Part shown: positions 24,520 through 33,378 of the stretch, one piece after another
Numbering within the stretch: position 1 is the stretch's first letter
Layout of the letters: every line of letters starts with the position of its first letter
Assembly: GCA_030679955.1 (NCBI GenBank)
Contig: JAUXSF010000011.1
Coordinates: forward strand, 62,001-126,000
Reading direction: 5' to 3'
From: Chlamydiales bacterium
Lineage (GTDB): Bacteria; Chlamydiota; Chlamydiia; Chlamydiales; JAJFMA01
Length of the DNA: 64,000 bases
Position numbers and translations under genes: made by a program
The notes under the pieces: model-generated
The model's input: the letters and a program-made list of their open reading frames with translations, nothing else
Database searches by the model: none
Told to the model about the DNA's origin: nothing

Positions 24520-26025
24520 ATGAGTGTTGATTTTAGCAGTCCGAGTATTAGCGCATCTGGAGAAACTTTTAGTGCAAAAGGTAAAGTCATTGACGAAGGA
24601 ACTTCAACAAACCGTGTCGCCATTAAAGGGATTGAAGATTCCCGCATGCGCATTGTTGCCAAAACGATCACGGAATCGAAACAGAGTGGTTTTTTGACAC
24701 GGCTGGTAGACAAGATTAAGTACATCAAAGTCAAAGGTGCGGATGGCGACAAAATTTATCTGAATATAGGAAGTCTATCGCGGCTTGGGATCAGTTCCAG
24801 CGAAGCGCGCTCCGCCTCAAAGGCAGGTAATTTGGAGAACCTGATCCAAGAACGCGCGCCACAAATGAAAGCGAAGTTGGAAAAGTATGACGCGGTACTT
24901 AACAAGTATTCTGAGGATAAGCAGGAAATGCGATCAAAAGATGGTGGCATCGCCACCGGCTTGAGCAAACAGGAGCTGCAGAAGGTTATTCGGATTGGGC
25001 TGACTCAAGTTACAGCAGCTGGAAAAGTCCTTTCCTTTTCAAAAGCACAAGTATTAGTGCAGCAAACAAATGGTGAGCATCCGCGTATCATCGCTAAGCC
25101 TATGGATTCTACATTAGGCAGCGGAAGTTTTGGCGTAGTGCACAAAGTGGTAGATGTCTTTGGCGCCACAACACATGCAATGAAATTAGCTAAACTTGAA
25201 ATCAACGTCATGCAAGAAGAAGCCGATCATAACTACAAGGCTATTAAAGATGTCAAAAATGAAGCGAAATTATTGAGCTATATTGGTTTGCAAAGAGGTG
25301 TTCAAAGACCACCTTCTCACCAGGCTTTTGCGATTGACAAAGCAGGATGGGTAGGCTTCGTTGGTCATCTCTACTCATGCAGTCTTAGCGAAGTAAAACC
25401 ATTTCTAGAAAACAAAACAGCAGGTATGGAATGTGGACATCAGCTTTTCTGTGGTCTTGCAGTTTTAGAAGAAAAAGGTGTCATTCTCGGAGATGTTAAA
25501 GGGGGAAATATTTTGGTAACCCTTGATGAACAAACCGGACTTCCAAAAGAAGTAGGGCTGGCAGATCTAGGAGGCGCAAAAAAAACTAAGGACCTGAACC
25601 TTTCAAAACTAAGGAAAAGCCCCTTAGGTACAAAGACGCCAGGACATTACACCAAATTAGATGAGACCAAGGCCAGAGAAGCGGCTCAAAATGATAACAA
25701 AACACGATTTGTTGAGTTGCAACATAAACGTGACGTGTTCGCTACAACCCAAACGTTATTACGACAGATCACAGGGGTCAAGCCATTCGAAACAACGTCT
25801 GATGGATATGCACGAGTTCCATCAGACACTAAGTACCTGAAAGCCTTATCTGACCATGGCTATCCGGATGAAGTGGTTAATTTCTTTAAAAAGAACCTCT
25901 CTGATGATCCCGACGAACGCTCAACGCCACAGCAAGCGCTAAAGGAGTACGAGGGTATCATGTCGCGGCACTTCCCCGCTCTTTACGATAAGCTAAAGAG
26001 CGAGGGTCATTTGCGACAAGCGTAA
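24520..26025 (+). CDS. Atypical protein kinase-like protein (effector candidate)
   Basis: The C-terminal part (about 195-495) follows the kinase fold: Gly loop LGSGSFGVVHK (about 199-209), ATP lysine in HAMKLAK, catalytic loop LGDVKGGN (about 322-329) and DLGG (about 348-351). The HRD histidine and arginine are replaced by Leu-Gly while the catalytic Asp, Lys and Asn remain, so weak or altered activity is possible. The N-terminal 190 residues have no known domain, no signal peptide and no membrane segment. The Ser/Thr-rich first 20 residues are compatible with T3 secretion. It shares the DLG feature with the 18422 kinase, suggesting a lineage-specific kinase family. Confidence 0.72.
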   Translation: MSVDFSSPSISASGETFSAKGKVIDEGTSTNRVAIKGIEDSRMRIVAKTITESKQSGFLTRLVDKIKYIKVKGADGDKIYLNIGSLSRLGISSSEARSASKAGNLENLIQERAPQMKAKLEKYDAVLNKYSEDKQEMRSKDGGIATGLSKQELQKVIRIGLTQVTAAGKVLSFSKAQVLVQQTNGEHPRIIAKPMDSTLGSGSFGVVHKVVDVFGATTHAMKLAKLEINVMQEEADHNYKAIKDVKNEAKLLSYIGLQRGVQRPPSHQAFAIDKAGWVGFVGHLYSCSLSEVKPFLENKTAGMECGHQLFCGLAVLEEKGVILGDVKGGNILVTLDEQTGLPKEVGLADLGGAKKTKDLNLSKLRKSPLGTKTPGHYTKLDETKAREAAQNDNKTRFVELQHKRDVFATTQTLLRQITGVKPFETTSDGYARVPSDTKYLKALSDHGYPDEVVNFFKKNLSDDPDERSTPQQALKEYEGIMSRHFPALYDKLKSEGHLRQA

Positions 26026-26050
26026 GCCTTTGTACATCAAACCACACTAG

Positions 26051-27619
26051 TTACCGCTTTTTTTTGCCTTCATCACTGTCTTCATCAGAAAAGTCAAACT
26101 GAGAAACCTCTCCAGTCACCGCCGTGAGATTAAACTCATCGTCGTCGAAAGCAAAGAGCACACCGTCGTCATCTTCTTTCTTGGATGAGCCTCTCTGCCC
26201 GATAGGCTGCACAGCAGGATTAGTTTCTTGAATATCTATAGAAGGAGCAGTCGTGTTCCAGCCATTACTTTGTTGACTGGTCTCTTCAGGATACTCGTAG
26301 GTATAATATGAGGTATAACTGTCCGTCGGAGGAGGAATATTCATTTGAAACGTTGGATTGGGTTGAGGAGGAACTTGACTCCATATTGAAGTGGAGCTAG
26401 GAGCACTATGTTGAGTGGATTGTGGAAGAATTCCACGAACTTCAGGAGATTTGAGCTGCCTAGGGTTATAAGACTGCGGTATTGAGCCGACAGTACCCTG
26501 TTCTCTTTGTTGGCTGCGGTTCTGGTGGGTAAATACATGCGGAGGTACAAATTTAGAATTTTGACCAGGATCGACAGGAACTTTTGGAGCTGGCGGTAAA
26601 GATCCGCTTCCTTGTGTTTGTGGCGGAACGGCATCTATTTGGGGAGGAGGATTAATCCATGTCATCAGCGTCTGCGTACCGATGTCGAGGGGCATGGAAG
26701 CGTCCATTTGTATGCCTAGCCGGCGAAGACGGTCGATAATTGTAGGTTGCTGAAAACCTGGAGCGATTTCGGCTGATGATGATGCTTGTTGGAATAAGGG
26801 ATTCTGAATCCAACTCCATAAATTCCATGAGATATGAGAAGTCAGCTGTTTATCAAATTCTTCCGGGGATAACAATATTTCAGGTAACTCGACTTTAGCT
26901 GGAGCGGCGATGTTACTGCCCACCTTAGCAACGACATCAGTTATTGTAGCCGCAAGGTCCTTCAAAGTAGTTTTAGCACGAGTGAAGCTAGATACGGTCG
27001 TGTACACATTCTGTCTTTTCACAGAAGCATCAATAGCATCCATCATCCCCTTATGAAGCCCAGCGAAACGCCCCTTCTCCATCCAATAATTATCGCTCAA
27101 GATTTTCAATGTATGGTTAGATAAATCGGGAATATCATAGTCCGCAGGGTTAACTGTTTTTCCTTTGAAGAACTTTTCAAATAGCGACACGTGACGTTGA
27201 AGTAGTTGCGCGGTCGCGAAATCCCCTTCTCCACGGTATGTCGATTGTAATAAGAGGGTACCACGCCAAGCTAGTAAGCAAAACAACCTTGTGCATGGAT
27301 TCTTGTAAGGATCTAGAGCTTTCAAACCATAGTAGATACCAGGTAGTAAGTTAACAAGATCTACGGCATGTGCCCCGCCCGTAGTAGCATTAGCAACCGA
27401 TCTTTGAGCTGCCTGCCCAATCCCCGGATATGAAAATGTGATATGATGGCCCTTAAAGATGAGCTTGGTTCCAGGAGGACAAAAGTTAAGCTCTGCCAGC
27501 TTCCACAATGTTGCAAAGTAGTCGGTGTACTTGTCGCTGCCTGAACTTGCCCCTATAGCACCCCTTAAAGTGACAATGCTGCTAGCCGCACTCAATCCTG
27601 CACCAATAGTCGCCCACAT
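26051..27619 (-). CDS. Large Pro/Gln-rich protein with Tyr cluster and acidic tail, unknown function
   Basis: The 522-residue protein starts at 27619 (AAGGGG five bases upstream); a frame to 27706 would add 29 residues. Residues 1-310 are helical with short hydrophobic stretches. Residues about 320-470 are low-complexity, rich in Pro, Gln and Ser, with a tyrosine cluster (YTSYYTYEYPEE). The last 60 residues are very acidic with repeated DD/DE motifs ending in KKKR. This disordered, repeat-poor plan with clustered tyrosines before acidic blocks resembles secreted host-targeting proteins, but no sequence family is recognised. It is convergent with the 24520 kinase-like gene. Confidence 0.65.
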   Translation of the reverse strand: MWATIGAGLSAASSIVTLRGAIGASSGSDKYTDYFATLWKLAELNFCPPGTKLIFKGHHITFSYPGIGQAAQRSVANATTGGAHAVDLVNLLPGIYYGLKALDPYKNPCTRLFCLLAWRGTLLLQSTYRGEGDFATAQLLQRHVSLFEKFFKGKTVNPADYDIPDLSNHTLKILSDNYWMEKGRFAGLHKGMMDAIDASVKRQNVYTTVSSFTRAKTTLKDLAATITDVVAKVGSNIAAPAKVELPEILLSPEEFDKQLTSHISWNLWSWIQNPLFQQASSSAEIAPGFQQPTIIDRLRRLGIQMDASMPLDIGTQTLMTWINPPPQIDAVPPQTQGSGSLPPAPKVPVDPGQNSKFVPPHVFTHQNRSQQREQGTVGSIPQSYNPRQLKSPEVRGILPQSTQHSAPSSTSIWSQVPPQPNPTFQMNIPPPTDSYTSYYTYEYPEETSQQSNGWNTTAPSIDIQETNPAVQPIGQRGSSKKEDDDGVLFAFDDDEFNLTAVTGEVSQFDFSDEDSDEGKKKR

Positions 27620-27705
27620 AAATACCCCTTTGTGTGTAAAAGGATATCTTATGCCAAAGTGAAGGGAATACGTCACCTGAACTAAAAACTTTACGACTAG
27701 ATGCA

Positions 27706-27775
27706 AGCAGGATGGCAGGATGTTTTCTCATCCTGCATATCCTGCCGCGCAGCGATCCTGCCTATCCTGTTAGGT
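27706..27775. repeat. ATCCTGCCT/GCAGGATG periodic repeat
   Basis: At least six ATCCTG or CAGGAT units are spaced about 9 bases apart in both orientations, forming a hairpin centred near 27725. It separates two minus-strand genes. Related units flank the palindromic element at 3.8-4.3 kb. Confidence 0.7.
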
Positions 27776-27783
27776 CCCTTTAC

Positions 27784-28992
27784 TTAACTACGTCGTGAGT
27801 GATGTGCCTCTACAAGCTTGCTTAGGAGCCACATACCCACGATCACTGCTACCCAAAGAACTACCACAGCTGGTATTAGACCAGCTCCCAAAGAGTCCGT
27901 AAAAGCATCGCTCCAGCGCATGATAGGTATGAGCAGAACCTCTAGCCAAACCAAGGCAATAAATCGAGCATCGTTTGGCAATGCGGTCAAGGCAATGCGA
28001 GCTAGCAATGACATCAGCACGACCAATAGGCTCATATCATAGATTGAGGCAAGTTGACTTACGCGTAGATCTCCAGGTATGGCGAAAGGCAATACCTGAA
28101 TAAGTATACCCAGGCCGACTAGTACCCAACCCGAGACCTTCCAAGCACGATCCTTGTCGTGGCGTAGGTAGAAGGCCATACCAACCAATGCAATAAAGCC
28201 CACTAAACCTCCCAGACCCAGCAAAATCACATGGTTCTGTAGGAAGGTTGTTAACGCTTCCGTAGAATCCTTATAGATTTCTCTAGCCTCAGAAGTTGTG
28301 ACGAAGTAGTTGATTTTGGAAATCAGAACAGCACCACCGATAAGCAGAGTGGCTGGGATGATATAATCCACCCAGGTAGCCTTGTGATTAATCTTTTTAG
28401 CTACAATCGGCCGATCGTAAGCAGGCTCCATAGAATTTGTTAGCCAAGCAATCAAGGCTCCATAACCTGCCAGCAATACAGCTAGCATGATTAACGCACT
28501 GACTCCTTGCACAGCTCCAGCCATTGTCATCAATGTGCCGACTGCTGCACCCACTCCCACTACCAGAGCGAGAAATGGATAGTGCCAGCAGGCTTCTGAA
28601 AAGGAATACATATGGTTAGCTAAGCCCCATAGAAATACCATCAGTAGTAGAGGGAAAGTTTTTGCCATTATGCCAAAACCTATCGCGGCATAGGGAACAG
28701 CCGCTGCGAACATAGGGGTATAGTATATCACTGCAAAAAGTCCCAGCAACACAAGGCAAGTAAGAGATAATCCAACACCCAGCCATCGAAAGCTGATGAA
28801 GCGCGGCAGAGTCAGCGCGGCTATCAGACCTATCAATGTCGCCGGTAGTAAGTAAATAGATTCAGACTTGCTGTAAGCTACAGCAGCATCAACATTGTAG
28901 GCTGCTAGGAAGTGCACGACAGCGTGGTTTCCTAAGCCTAAAATCATGCCGCCAAAAGCAAACAATATAATCAGGGACTTAAAGTAGTTCAT
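27784..28992 (-). CDS. Polytopic membrane protein, possibly a divergent nucleotide transporter
   Basis: This 402-residue protein has about 11-12 hydrophobic helices and a short basic C-terminus. A strong GAGGTGATC site precedes the start. The segment KTFPLLLMVFLWGLANHMYS (about 111-130) loosely recalls the helix-5 motif of TLC-type ATP/ADP (NTT) translocases that chlamydiae use to import nucleotides, but the protein is shorter than those (about 500) and key charged residues are not obvious. I therefore call it only a transporter-like membrane protein. Confidence 0.5.
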   Translation of the reverse strand: MNYFKSLIILFAFGGMILGLGNHAVVHFLAAYNVDAAVAYSKSESIYLLPATLIGLIAALTLPRFISFRWLGVGLSLTCLVLLGLFAVIYYTPMFAAAVPYAAIGFGIMAKTFPLLLMVFLWGLANHMYSFSEACWHYPFLALVVGVGAAVGTLMTMAGAVQGVSALIMLAVLLAGYGALIAWLTNSMEPAYDRPIVAKKINHKATWVDYIIPATLLIGGAVLISKINYFVTTSEAREIYKDSTEALTTFLQNHVILLGLGGLVGFIALVGMAFYLRHDKDRAWKVSGWVLVGLGILIQVLPFAIPGDLRVSQLASIYDMSLLVVLMSLLARIALTALPNDARFIALVWLEVLLIPIMRWSDAFTDSLGAGLIPAVVVLWVAVIVGMWLLSKLVEAHHSRRS

Positions 28993-29025
28993 AGGATCAC
29001 CTCAATATGTCGAAATCAATACAAA

Positions 29026-29559
29026 TTAACTCTCAGGAGTAGCTGGCTTCACATCAGGAGTCTTGTCGCCATCTTTTTTACCGCGCTTAACTTCCTCTTT
29101 CTGCATGCGCCGTACTTGCTCTCGATCATACTCCGCGATCTTGAGCTTTTCGGTATTGATAAGCGCTTGAAATTCTACGATATTGGCTTCAGTTATCTCA
29201 TTGAGAGTTAGAAGCTCTAACAACGCATATCGCACCTGTGGACTGCGCAAAGATTCTGTTCCAATAAGATTAGAAACGAGCTCCGTTTTAGCCTGTAGCA
29301 TCTCAATGGCTAATTGGAATTCGATATGTGCTGAGGGACTAATCTTATCCGGATCAGCAATCTGATTTTTGATCTTTGTTACTCTGTCAGCGGACTTTTC
29401 AAGTTGATCTTGCAACTGCTCATAATAGGCTTCCAGTTGCTGGGCAGTTGGTCGACTATAATCTGAAAAGTCTGTTGTAGGTTTTATCTCTCGTGCATGT
29501 AGCGAAGGAGATATCGAAGTTATCAACACAACTAACATTAACGTAATATACTTTTTCAT
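29026..29559 (-). CDS. Secreted coiled-coil protein of unknown function
   Basis: A 177-residue protein. The start at 29559 gives a clean signal peptide (MKKYITLMLVVLITSISPSLHA) with GGGGAT upstream, and eight further residues are possible. The mature part is helical with heptad-like charge patterns (about 40-155) and ends in a Lys/Asp-rich tail with KRGKKDGDKTPD. It lies 33 bases downstream of no other gene and precedes the transporter-like gene, so the two may share a transcript. Periplasmic localisation is inferred. Confidence 0.6.
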   Translation of the reverse strand: MKKYITLMLVVLITSISPSLHAREIKPTTDFSDYSRPTAQQLEAYYEQLQDQLEKSADRVTKIKNQIADPDKISPSAHIEFQLAIEMLQAKTELVSNLIGTESLRSPQVRYALLELLTLNEITEANIVEFQALINTEKLKIAEYDREQVRRMQKEEVKRGKKDGDKTPDVKPATPES

Positions 29560-29687
29560 AATAATCCCCATAATCATCAACAAACAAATTATAACATTAG
29601 TAATTTAATTATAGTAATACTTTATCTCATTAAGCAAAGCTTGATCGTTTAAGTAGTCGCATGTTAGGAAGGGATAAGGAGCCAACT

Positions 29688-30593
29688 ATGCTAGTACAGA
29701 ATCGCGGTAAAATCCTAGAGGCTATTGGGAACACTCCCCTCATTCGCATGGAAGACACCTTGGTGAAATGCGAATTTCTGAATCCCTCGGGTTCGGTGAA
29801 GGACCGTTACGCCAAGTATGCCGTAGAACGTGCAGAGCGGGAGGGATTGCTGAAAAGCGGCGATACCATCGTGGAAGCTACTAGCGGAAATATGGGTAAT
29901 GCTCTTGCGATGGTAGCAGCAGCCAAGGGTTATAAGATGCTAGTGATTATGCCTAAGGGCTTTTCTCACGAGCGCTTGTTGATCTCCCAGGCCTATGGCG
30001 CTCAGGTAAGGCTCGTAGAAGAATTTCGTGTAGACATAGCCGTCGAGCTCGCTAAAGAATTCGGCGGTCGCGAAGGCTACTACTGCCCGCGTCAGTTTGA
30101 AAATCCCTGGAATATCGAAGAGAATAACACTTGGCTAGGGCAGGAGATTTTGTCTCAACTGCCCAAAGATGTCACCATTGACGCCTTTGTTCAAGGCGTC
30201 GGTACCGGCGGCACGCTTATCGGCGTAGGTCAGGCTCTTAGAGAGCGACATAATCCAAAAATCAAGCTCTTTGCAATGGAGCCAACGGAATCCCCTACTA
30301 TTCTCACCGGACGCAGCGCTGCCCATCAGATCGAAGGGATATCGGATGGATTTGTTCCAGCGCTGTTTGAAATGGGTAGGAAAGATATTCAAGATGTGAT
30401 CACAGTGTCTAGCGTAGATGCTATTAAAGCTATGCGCTCTCTCGCACAAGAACAAGGCTTTTTCGTCGGCCCTAGTTCCGGCGCCAATTGGGTAGCTGTT
30501 CAAGAGATTCGTAGTAGATACCCGAGCCTAAAAACCATTCTGACGCTATTTTGCGATGAAGGTGAAAAGTACCTGACAGAGTACTTTCGATAG
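29688..30593 (+). CDS. cysM: Cysteine synthase-family PLP enzyme
   Basis: A fold-type II PLP enzyme that makes cysteine (or a related beta-substituted amino acid) from an activated serine. The PLP lysine is in PSGSVKDRY (about 32-40), the substrate loop is TSGNMGNA (about 67-74) and the phosphate site is GTGGTLIGV (about 174-182). The start at 29688 follows AAGGAG; the frame extends nine residues upstream. Compared with typical CysK/CysM, about ten residues are missing between NTPLIRM and the lysine motif, where the loop is short. Stands alone between two repeat-rich intergenic regions. Confidence 0.85.
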   Translation: MLVQNRGKILEAIGNTPLIRMEDTLVKCEFLNPSGSVKDRYAKYAVERAEREGLLKSGDTIVEATSGNMGNALAMVAAAKGYKMLVIMPKGFSHERLLISQAYGAQVRLVEEFRVDIAVELAKEFGGREGYYCPRQFENPWNIEENNTWLGQEILSQLPKDVTIDAFVQGVGTGGTLIGVGQALRERHNPKIKLFAMEPTESPTILTGRSAAHQIEGISDGFVPALFEMGRKDIQDVITVSSVDAIKAMRSLAQEQGFFVGPSSGANWVAVQEIRSRYPSLKTILTLFCDEGEKYLTEYFR

Positions 30594-30602
30594 TTTTTTT
30601 AT

Positions 30603-30806
30603 TTTACCACAGAGACACAGAGGCACAGAGAAGGAACTGAGAGGAGGAAAGACATTTTGCCAAGGCAAAACGTCTTCACCTGGCTTCACAGCACCTTTGT
30701 GCTGCTAGCAGCATGTTGTAGAACCTTTTGAGATTAAGGGATTTTGCCTCAGCAAAATTCCTTTCTCTCCCTCCTCCTCTGTGTCTCTGTGCCTCTGTGG
30801 TAAAAG
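30603..30806. repeat. Composite inverted repeat (ACCACAGAGACACAGAGG type) with inner hairpins
   Basis: Outer arms 30603-30630 and 30777-30806 are near-perfect complements built of 9-nt units. Inside are at least two small hairpins with the stem sequence TTTTGCC/GGCAAAA (around 30655-30670) and ATTTTGC/GCAAAAT (around 30743-30760). Lies between the convergent cysM and FadL-like genes, where it probably terminates both. Confidence 0.7.
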
Positions 30807-30831
30807 TATCCCAATCCCTTTTCTGAACGGC

Positions 30832-32148
30832 TTAGTACTTCAACCCATAGGCTACGCCAGCTTTGGCGTTATAGCTCTTGAAGCGCAAGCTTGCAGCAAC
30901 AAAGTCTGGGGCTGTGCCAATTGCTGGGTACTGTGAGCGAATACGATTAAAGAACCCGTATTCAAAAAAGCCAGAAAACTCAGAGCGTTGGTCGGGACGT
31001 ACCGTAAAACCCAGAGTTGCATACTGTTCCACAACATTGTTTAGGGTCAAAACGTTTAGAGCAGTATCTGTACCGCCATTTTTACGGATTGGAGACTGTT
31101 CCCAACGATATCCTAAACGCCCTACAAGCCAGCGTGTAAAAATTCGCTCGACACCAGCGCGAACAATCCACTGGTCACTCCAGCCGAAGCCAGGGCCATT
31201 AGGTGTGCCAAAAAGTGGCGAAAACGCCCCGCCACTAGTTCCAGGAAAATAGTTAGCCCAGCTTGATATTCTTGAGTAACGTCGGTACTCTCCATCAACA
31301 GCATAGCGGTTATTGCAATAGGATGTGGAAAGGCCCGCACGGTAGGTCTCAGGAATGTCTAGGGAGCCAGAAGCAAGCAACCCGCGATATTGCTTATAAT
31401 CGGCCATATGCACCTTTGGACTCCAGGAGAAGCCAGCTTCAACAGTGTCGCAAAAAAGCCGACCAGCCCAACCAACAGTAACCCCTACGCCCATCGCATA
31501 ATCGGAGCCTTGGTTCGTGACCCTCGAAGTATCGTCTGAGAGGTCATCAGAAACAATACCTTCAAGGCCGGTAACATCCAACCAAGAAAAATAGACGTTG
31601 GCAGCTACACCGATAGACATCTGTGGATTAAGTTGATACGCCAGGGTTGTGGTCAACACTTCGGGGCGATAGTTAAACTTGAGGGATGTACCAAGCGGAT
31701 CCGTTCCTACAAAACCAGAAAAGTCAGTAATTTGCTCGTGATAATGAGTGTGGATATGATCGTAGTTGTTCCATTGCACGCCTAACACCCAATGCCCATT
31801 CCACTCCCAGTGGCTGTTGTAGCCACCTTCGCCATAGAAATCCCATAGCTTGATGTTGCTGAAATTACCTAGCTGAGTATTGACTGGCGTTGCAGGCCGG
31901 TCTCCAATGCGCAGCGACTGGTTAGTGAAGCGAGAGGTTACGCCGAAGTCAACTCTGCAACCTATCTGTGCCGCTGTGGCGGGGTTGTAAAAAGCGCTTA
32001 TGCTATCCAGTCCATGGGCAACACTAGCACCGCCCATACCTAGCGCCTGAATACCGGCGATTGGCTGCGCCTGGGCTGTAGAAATAACGGCTAGAAAGGT
32101 CGTCGTTATCGAAATCGCTAAATTACGCCAAAATGTCGTCTTCTTCAT
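30832..32148 (-). CDS. FadL/OmpP1-family outer membrane transporter
   Basis: A 438-residue protein with a signal peptide (about 1-27, ending STAQA) and the family start PIAGIQALGMGGASVAHGLDSISAFYNPA (about 29-57), which forms the N-terminal hatch of long-chain fatty acid channels. The rest is barrel-like. The C-terminus ends in aromatic-Tyr (GLKY), typical of outer-membrane insertion. FadL proteins pass long-chain fatty acids or other hydrophobic molecules. The nearby acyl ligase/acyltransferase could handle the imported fatty acid. GGGAG precedes the start. Confidence 0.85.
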   Translation of the reverse strand: MKKTTFWRNLAISITTTFLAVISTAQAQPIAGIQALGMGGASVAHGLDSISAFYNPATAAQIGCRVDFGVTSRFTNQSLRIGDRPATPVNTQLGNFSNIKLWDFYGEGGYNSHWEWNGHWVLGVQWNNYDHIHTHYHEQITDFSGFVGTDPLGTSLKFNYRPEVLTTTLAYQLNPQMSIGVAANVYFSWLDVTGLEGIVSDDLSDDTSRVTNQGSDYAMGVGVTVGWAGRLFCDTVEAGFSWSPKVHMADYKQYRGLLASGSLDIPETYRAGLSTSYCNNRYAVDGEYRRYSRISSWANYFPGTSGGAFSPLFGTPNGPGFGWSDQWIVRAGVERIFTRWLVGRLGYRWEQSPIRKNGGTDTALNVLTLNNVVEQYATLGFTVRPDQRSEFSGFFEYGFFNRIRSQYPAIGTAPDFVAASLRFKSYNAKAGVAYGLKY

Positions 32149-32298
32149 GAGTCCGCTCCCTAAGGGCTGCTATTGTTTAAAAAAAGTCTTTTAAGCTCTG
32201 GAAAATTTTTTTGTCAAAGGCTTACTGCGTAGCTAGTCAATTGCGGAGTTGTTTAGTTGATTTATTAATTAGTAACATTTATTCTTATAAATAAAAGA

Positions 32299-32325
32299 TA
32301 TAATTATCTACGGAGTATATTTAAT
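32299..32325 (+). promoter_or_regulatory. Candidate -10 for the 32326 gene
   Basis: TATAAT at 32299-32304, 21 bases before the ATG, in an AT-rich region divergent from the FadL-like gene. CGGAG serves as ribosome binding site. Confidence 0.4.
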
Positions 32326-33273
32326 ATGTTTAATAAAATAACAAAGATTTTTGGAGTTTTAATCCTTGCCTTTGCATTCAGTGCCCACGCCGCCACCTTC
32401 GACTACAAAAAAGGGGCTAAGATTGAAGGCCCGCTTCGCGAAGCGCTAATCAAGGCTGTATATGATGGTAATGGAATTTCCTCGGAGAAGAAATCTGATG
32501 GTGTGGTTCGTCTTACCATTTCGCCAAAACTCCCTGCAGACAAACCTGAATTGAATGATGTGCAATACCTCACGTTGTACTGGGAAGCGGCCGTTGCGAA
32601 CCCCAACGATATCGGTTTGGCAAAAGCAGGGGAACTCCTTGCGCGTAAGCACGAGCAATTTTTCAAAACCGAACCGCCTGATTCAGTGCAGCAGCAATTG
32701 CTAATGACTACGATAGGTCTCCAAATGAAACTTCCACCAGTGACCTTTAAGAGCTACCCTGGCTTTTATGCTTGGTTGAAAAACAGTGATATCCATAGAC
32801 AGTCAGAACTCTATGGCCACGAATGGAAGCTCAACCGCTACGGCGTCCCCCAGTTACTGCTCCCTGGAGGCAAAATCAGCTGGATGCAACTTGAGCAAGA
32901 AGGCATAGCCGATAACAGCGGCCATCTCGCAAGGGGCTGGGCCTATACCAAAGACGGTTTTGCACGTGTTGAGGAAGTGGCACCGCTCGATCCCCTGTCA
33001 CCAGATGAGCACGGCGGCGGCGGTCCAAGCACCGAACCATTCGATGATAAGTTCCCAGATGAGCCTGGCTCTCTCGATGACCTAGACGAATTTGTCGATG
33101 GAACCCCTGCACCCGTAATTCCTCCCGGAGAGGAAAGAAAGTACCATAAGTCCATTTGGGACGGTACCGGCGGATGGGGCGATGACTATTGCGCTAACAT
33201 CTACAACAGCAGTGGAAGAGTAGCCTGGGGTTGTAAGCTAGTACCATTAGAGCCTAATACTGTTAGGCGCTAA
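32326..33273 (+). CDS. Secreted protein of unknown function with acidic Pro-rich linker
   Basis: A signal peptide (about 1-22, ending AHA) is followed by a globular region (about 25-220) and an acidic Pro/Gly linker (about 225-270, with DPLSPDEHGGGGPS and DLDEFVDGTPAP). The C-terminus has two Cys that could form a disulfide. No family is recognised. It has its own promoter-like sequence and is followed by a perfect hairpin. Localisation outside the cytoplasm is well supported; the role is unknown. Confidence 0.62.
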   Translation: MFNKITKIFGVLILAFAFSAHAATFDYKKGAKIEGPLREALIKAVYDGNGISSEKKSDGVVRLTISPKLPADKPELNDVQYLTLYWEAAVANPNDIGLAKAGELLARKHEQFFKTEPPDSVQQQLLMTTIGLQMKLPPVTFKSYPGFYAWLKNSDIHRQSELYGHEWKLNRYGVPQLLLPGGKISWMQLEQEGIADNSGHLARGWAYTKDGFARVEEVAPLDPLSPDEHGGGGPSTEPFDDKFPDEPGSLDDLDEFVDGTPAPVIPPGEERKYHKSIWDGTGGWGDDYCANIYNSSGRVAWGCKLVPLEPNTVRR

Positions 33274-33287
33274 GCATCAATATCTAA

Positions 33288-33318
33288 AGATGCAAAGAGG
33301 GATATCCTCTTTGCATCT
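33288..33318 (+). terminator. Perfect 13-bp hairpin after the 32326 gene
   Basis: AGATGCAAAGAGG (33288-33300) and CCTCTTTGCATCT (33306-33318) form a perfect stem with a five-base loop, shortly after the stop at 33273. No U-tract follows, so it may act as a processing or intrinsic-like signal; its units recall the GCAAAG repeat family. Confidence 0.5.
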
Positions 33319-33378
33319 CCCTCTAAGCGTTTCAGTTTAATTCCTTTTCGGATACAAGGGCGGTATAAGGAATAACTT

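Noticed and set aside
27784-28992. Confident ATP/ADP translocase assignment
   Set aside because: Only one loosely matching segment and a shorter length than NTT proteins; kept as transporter-like only.
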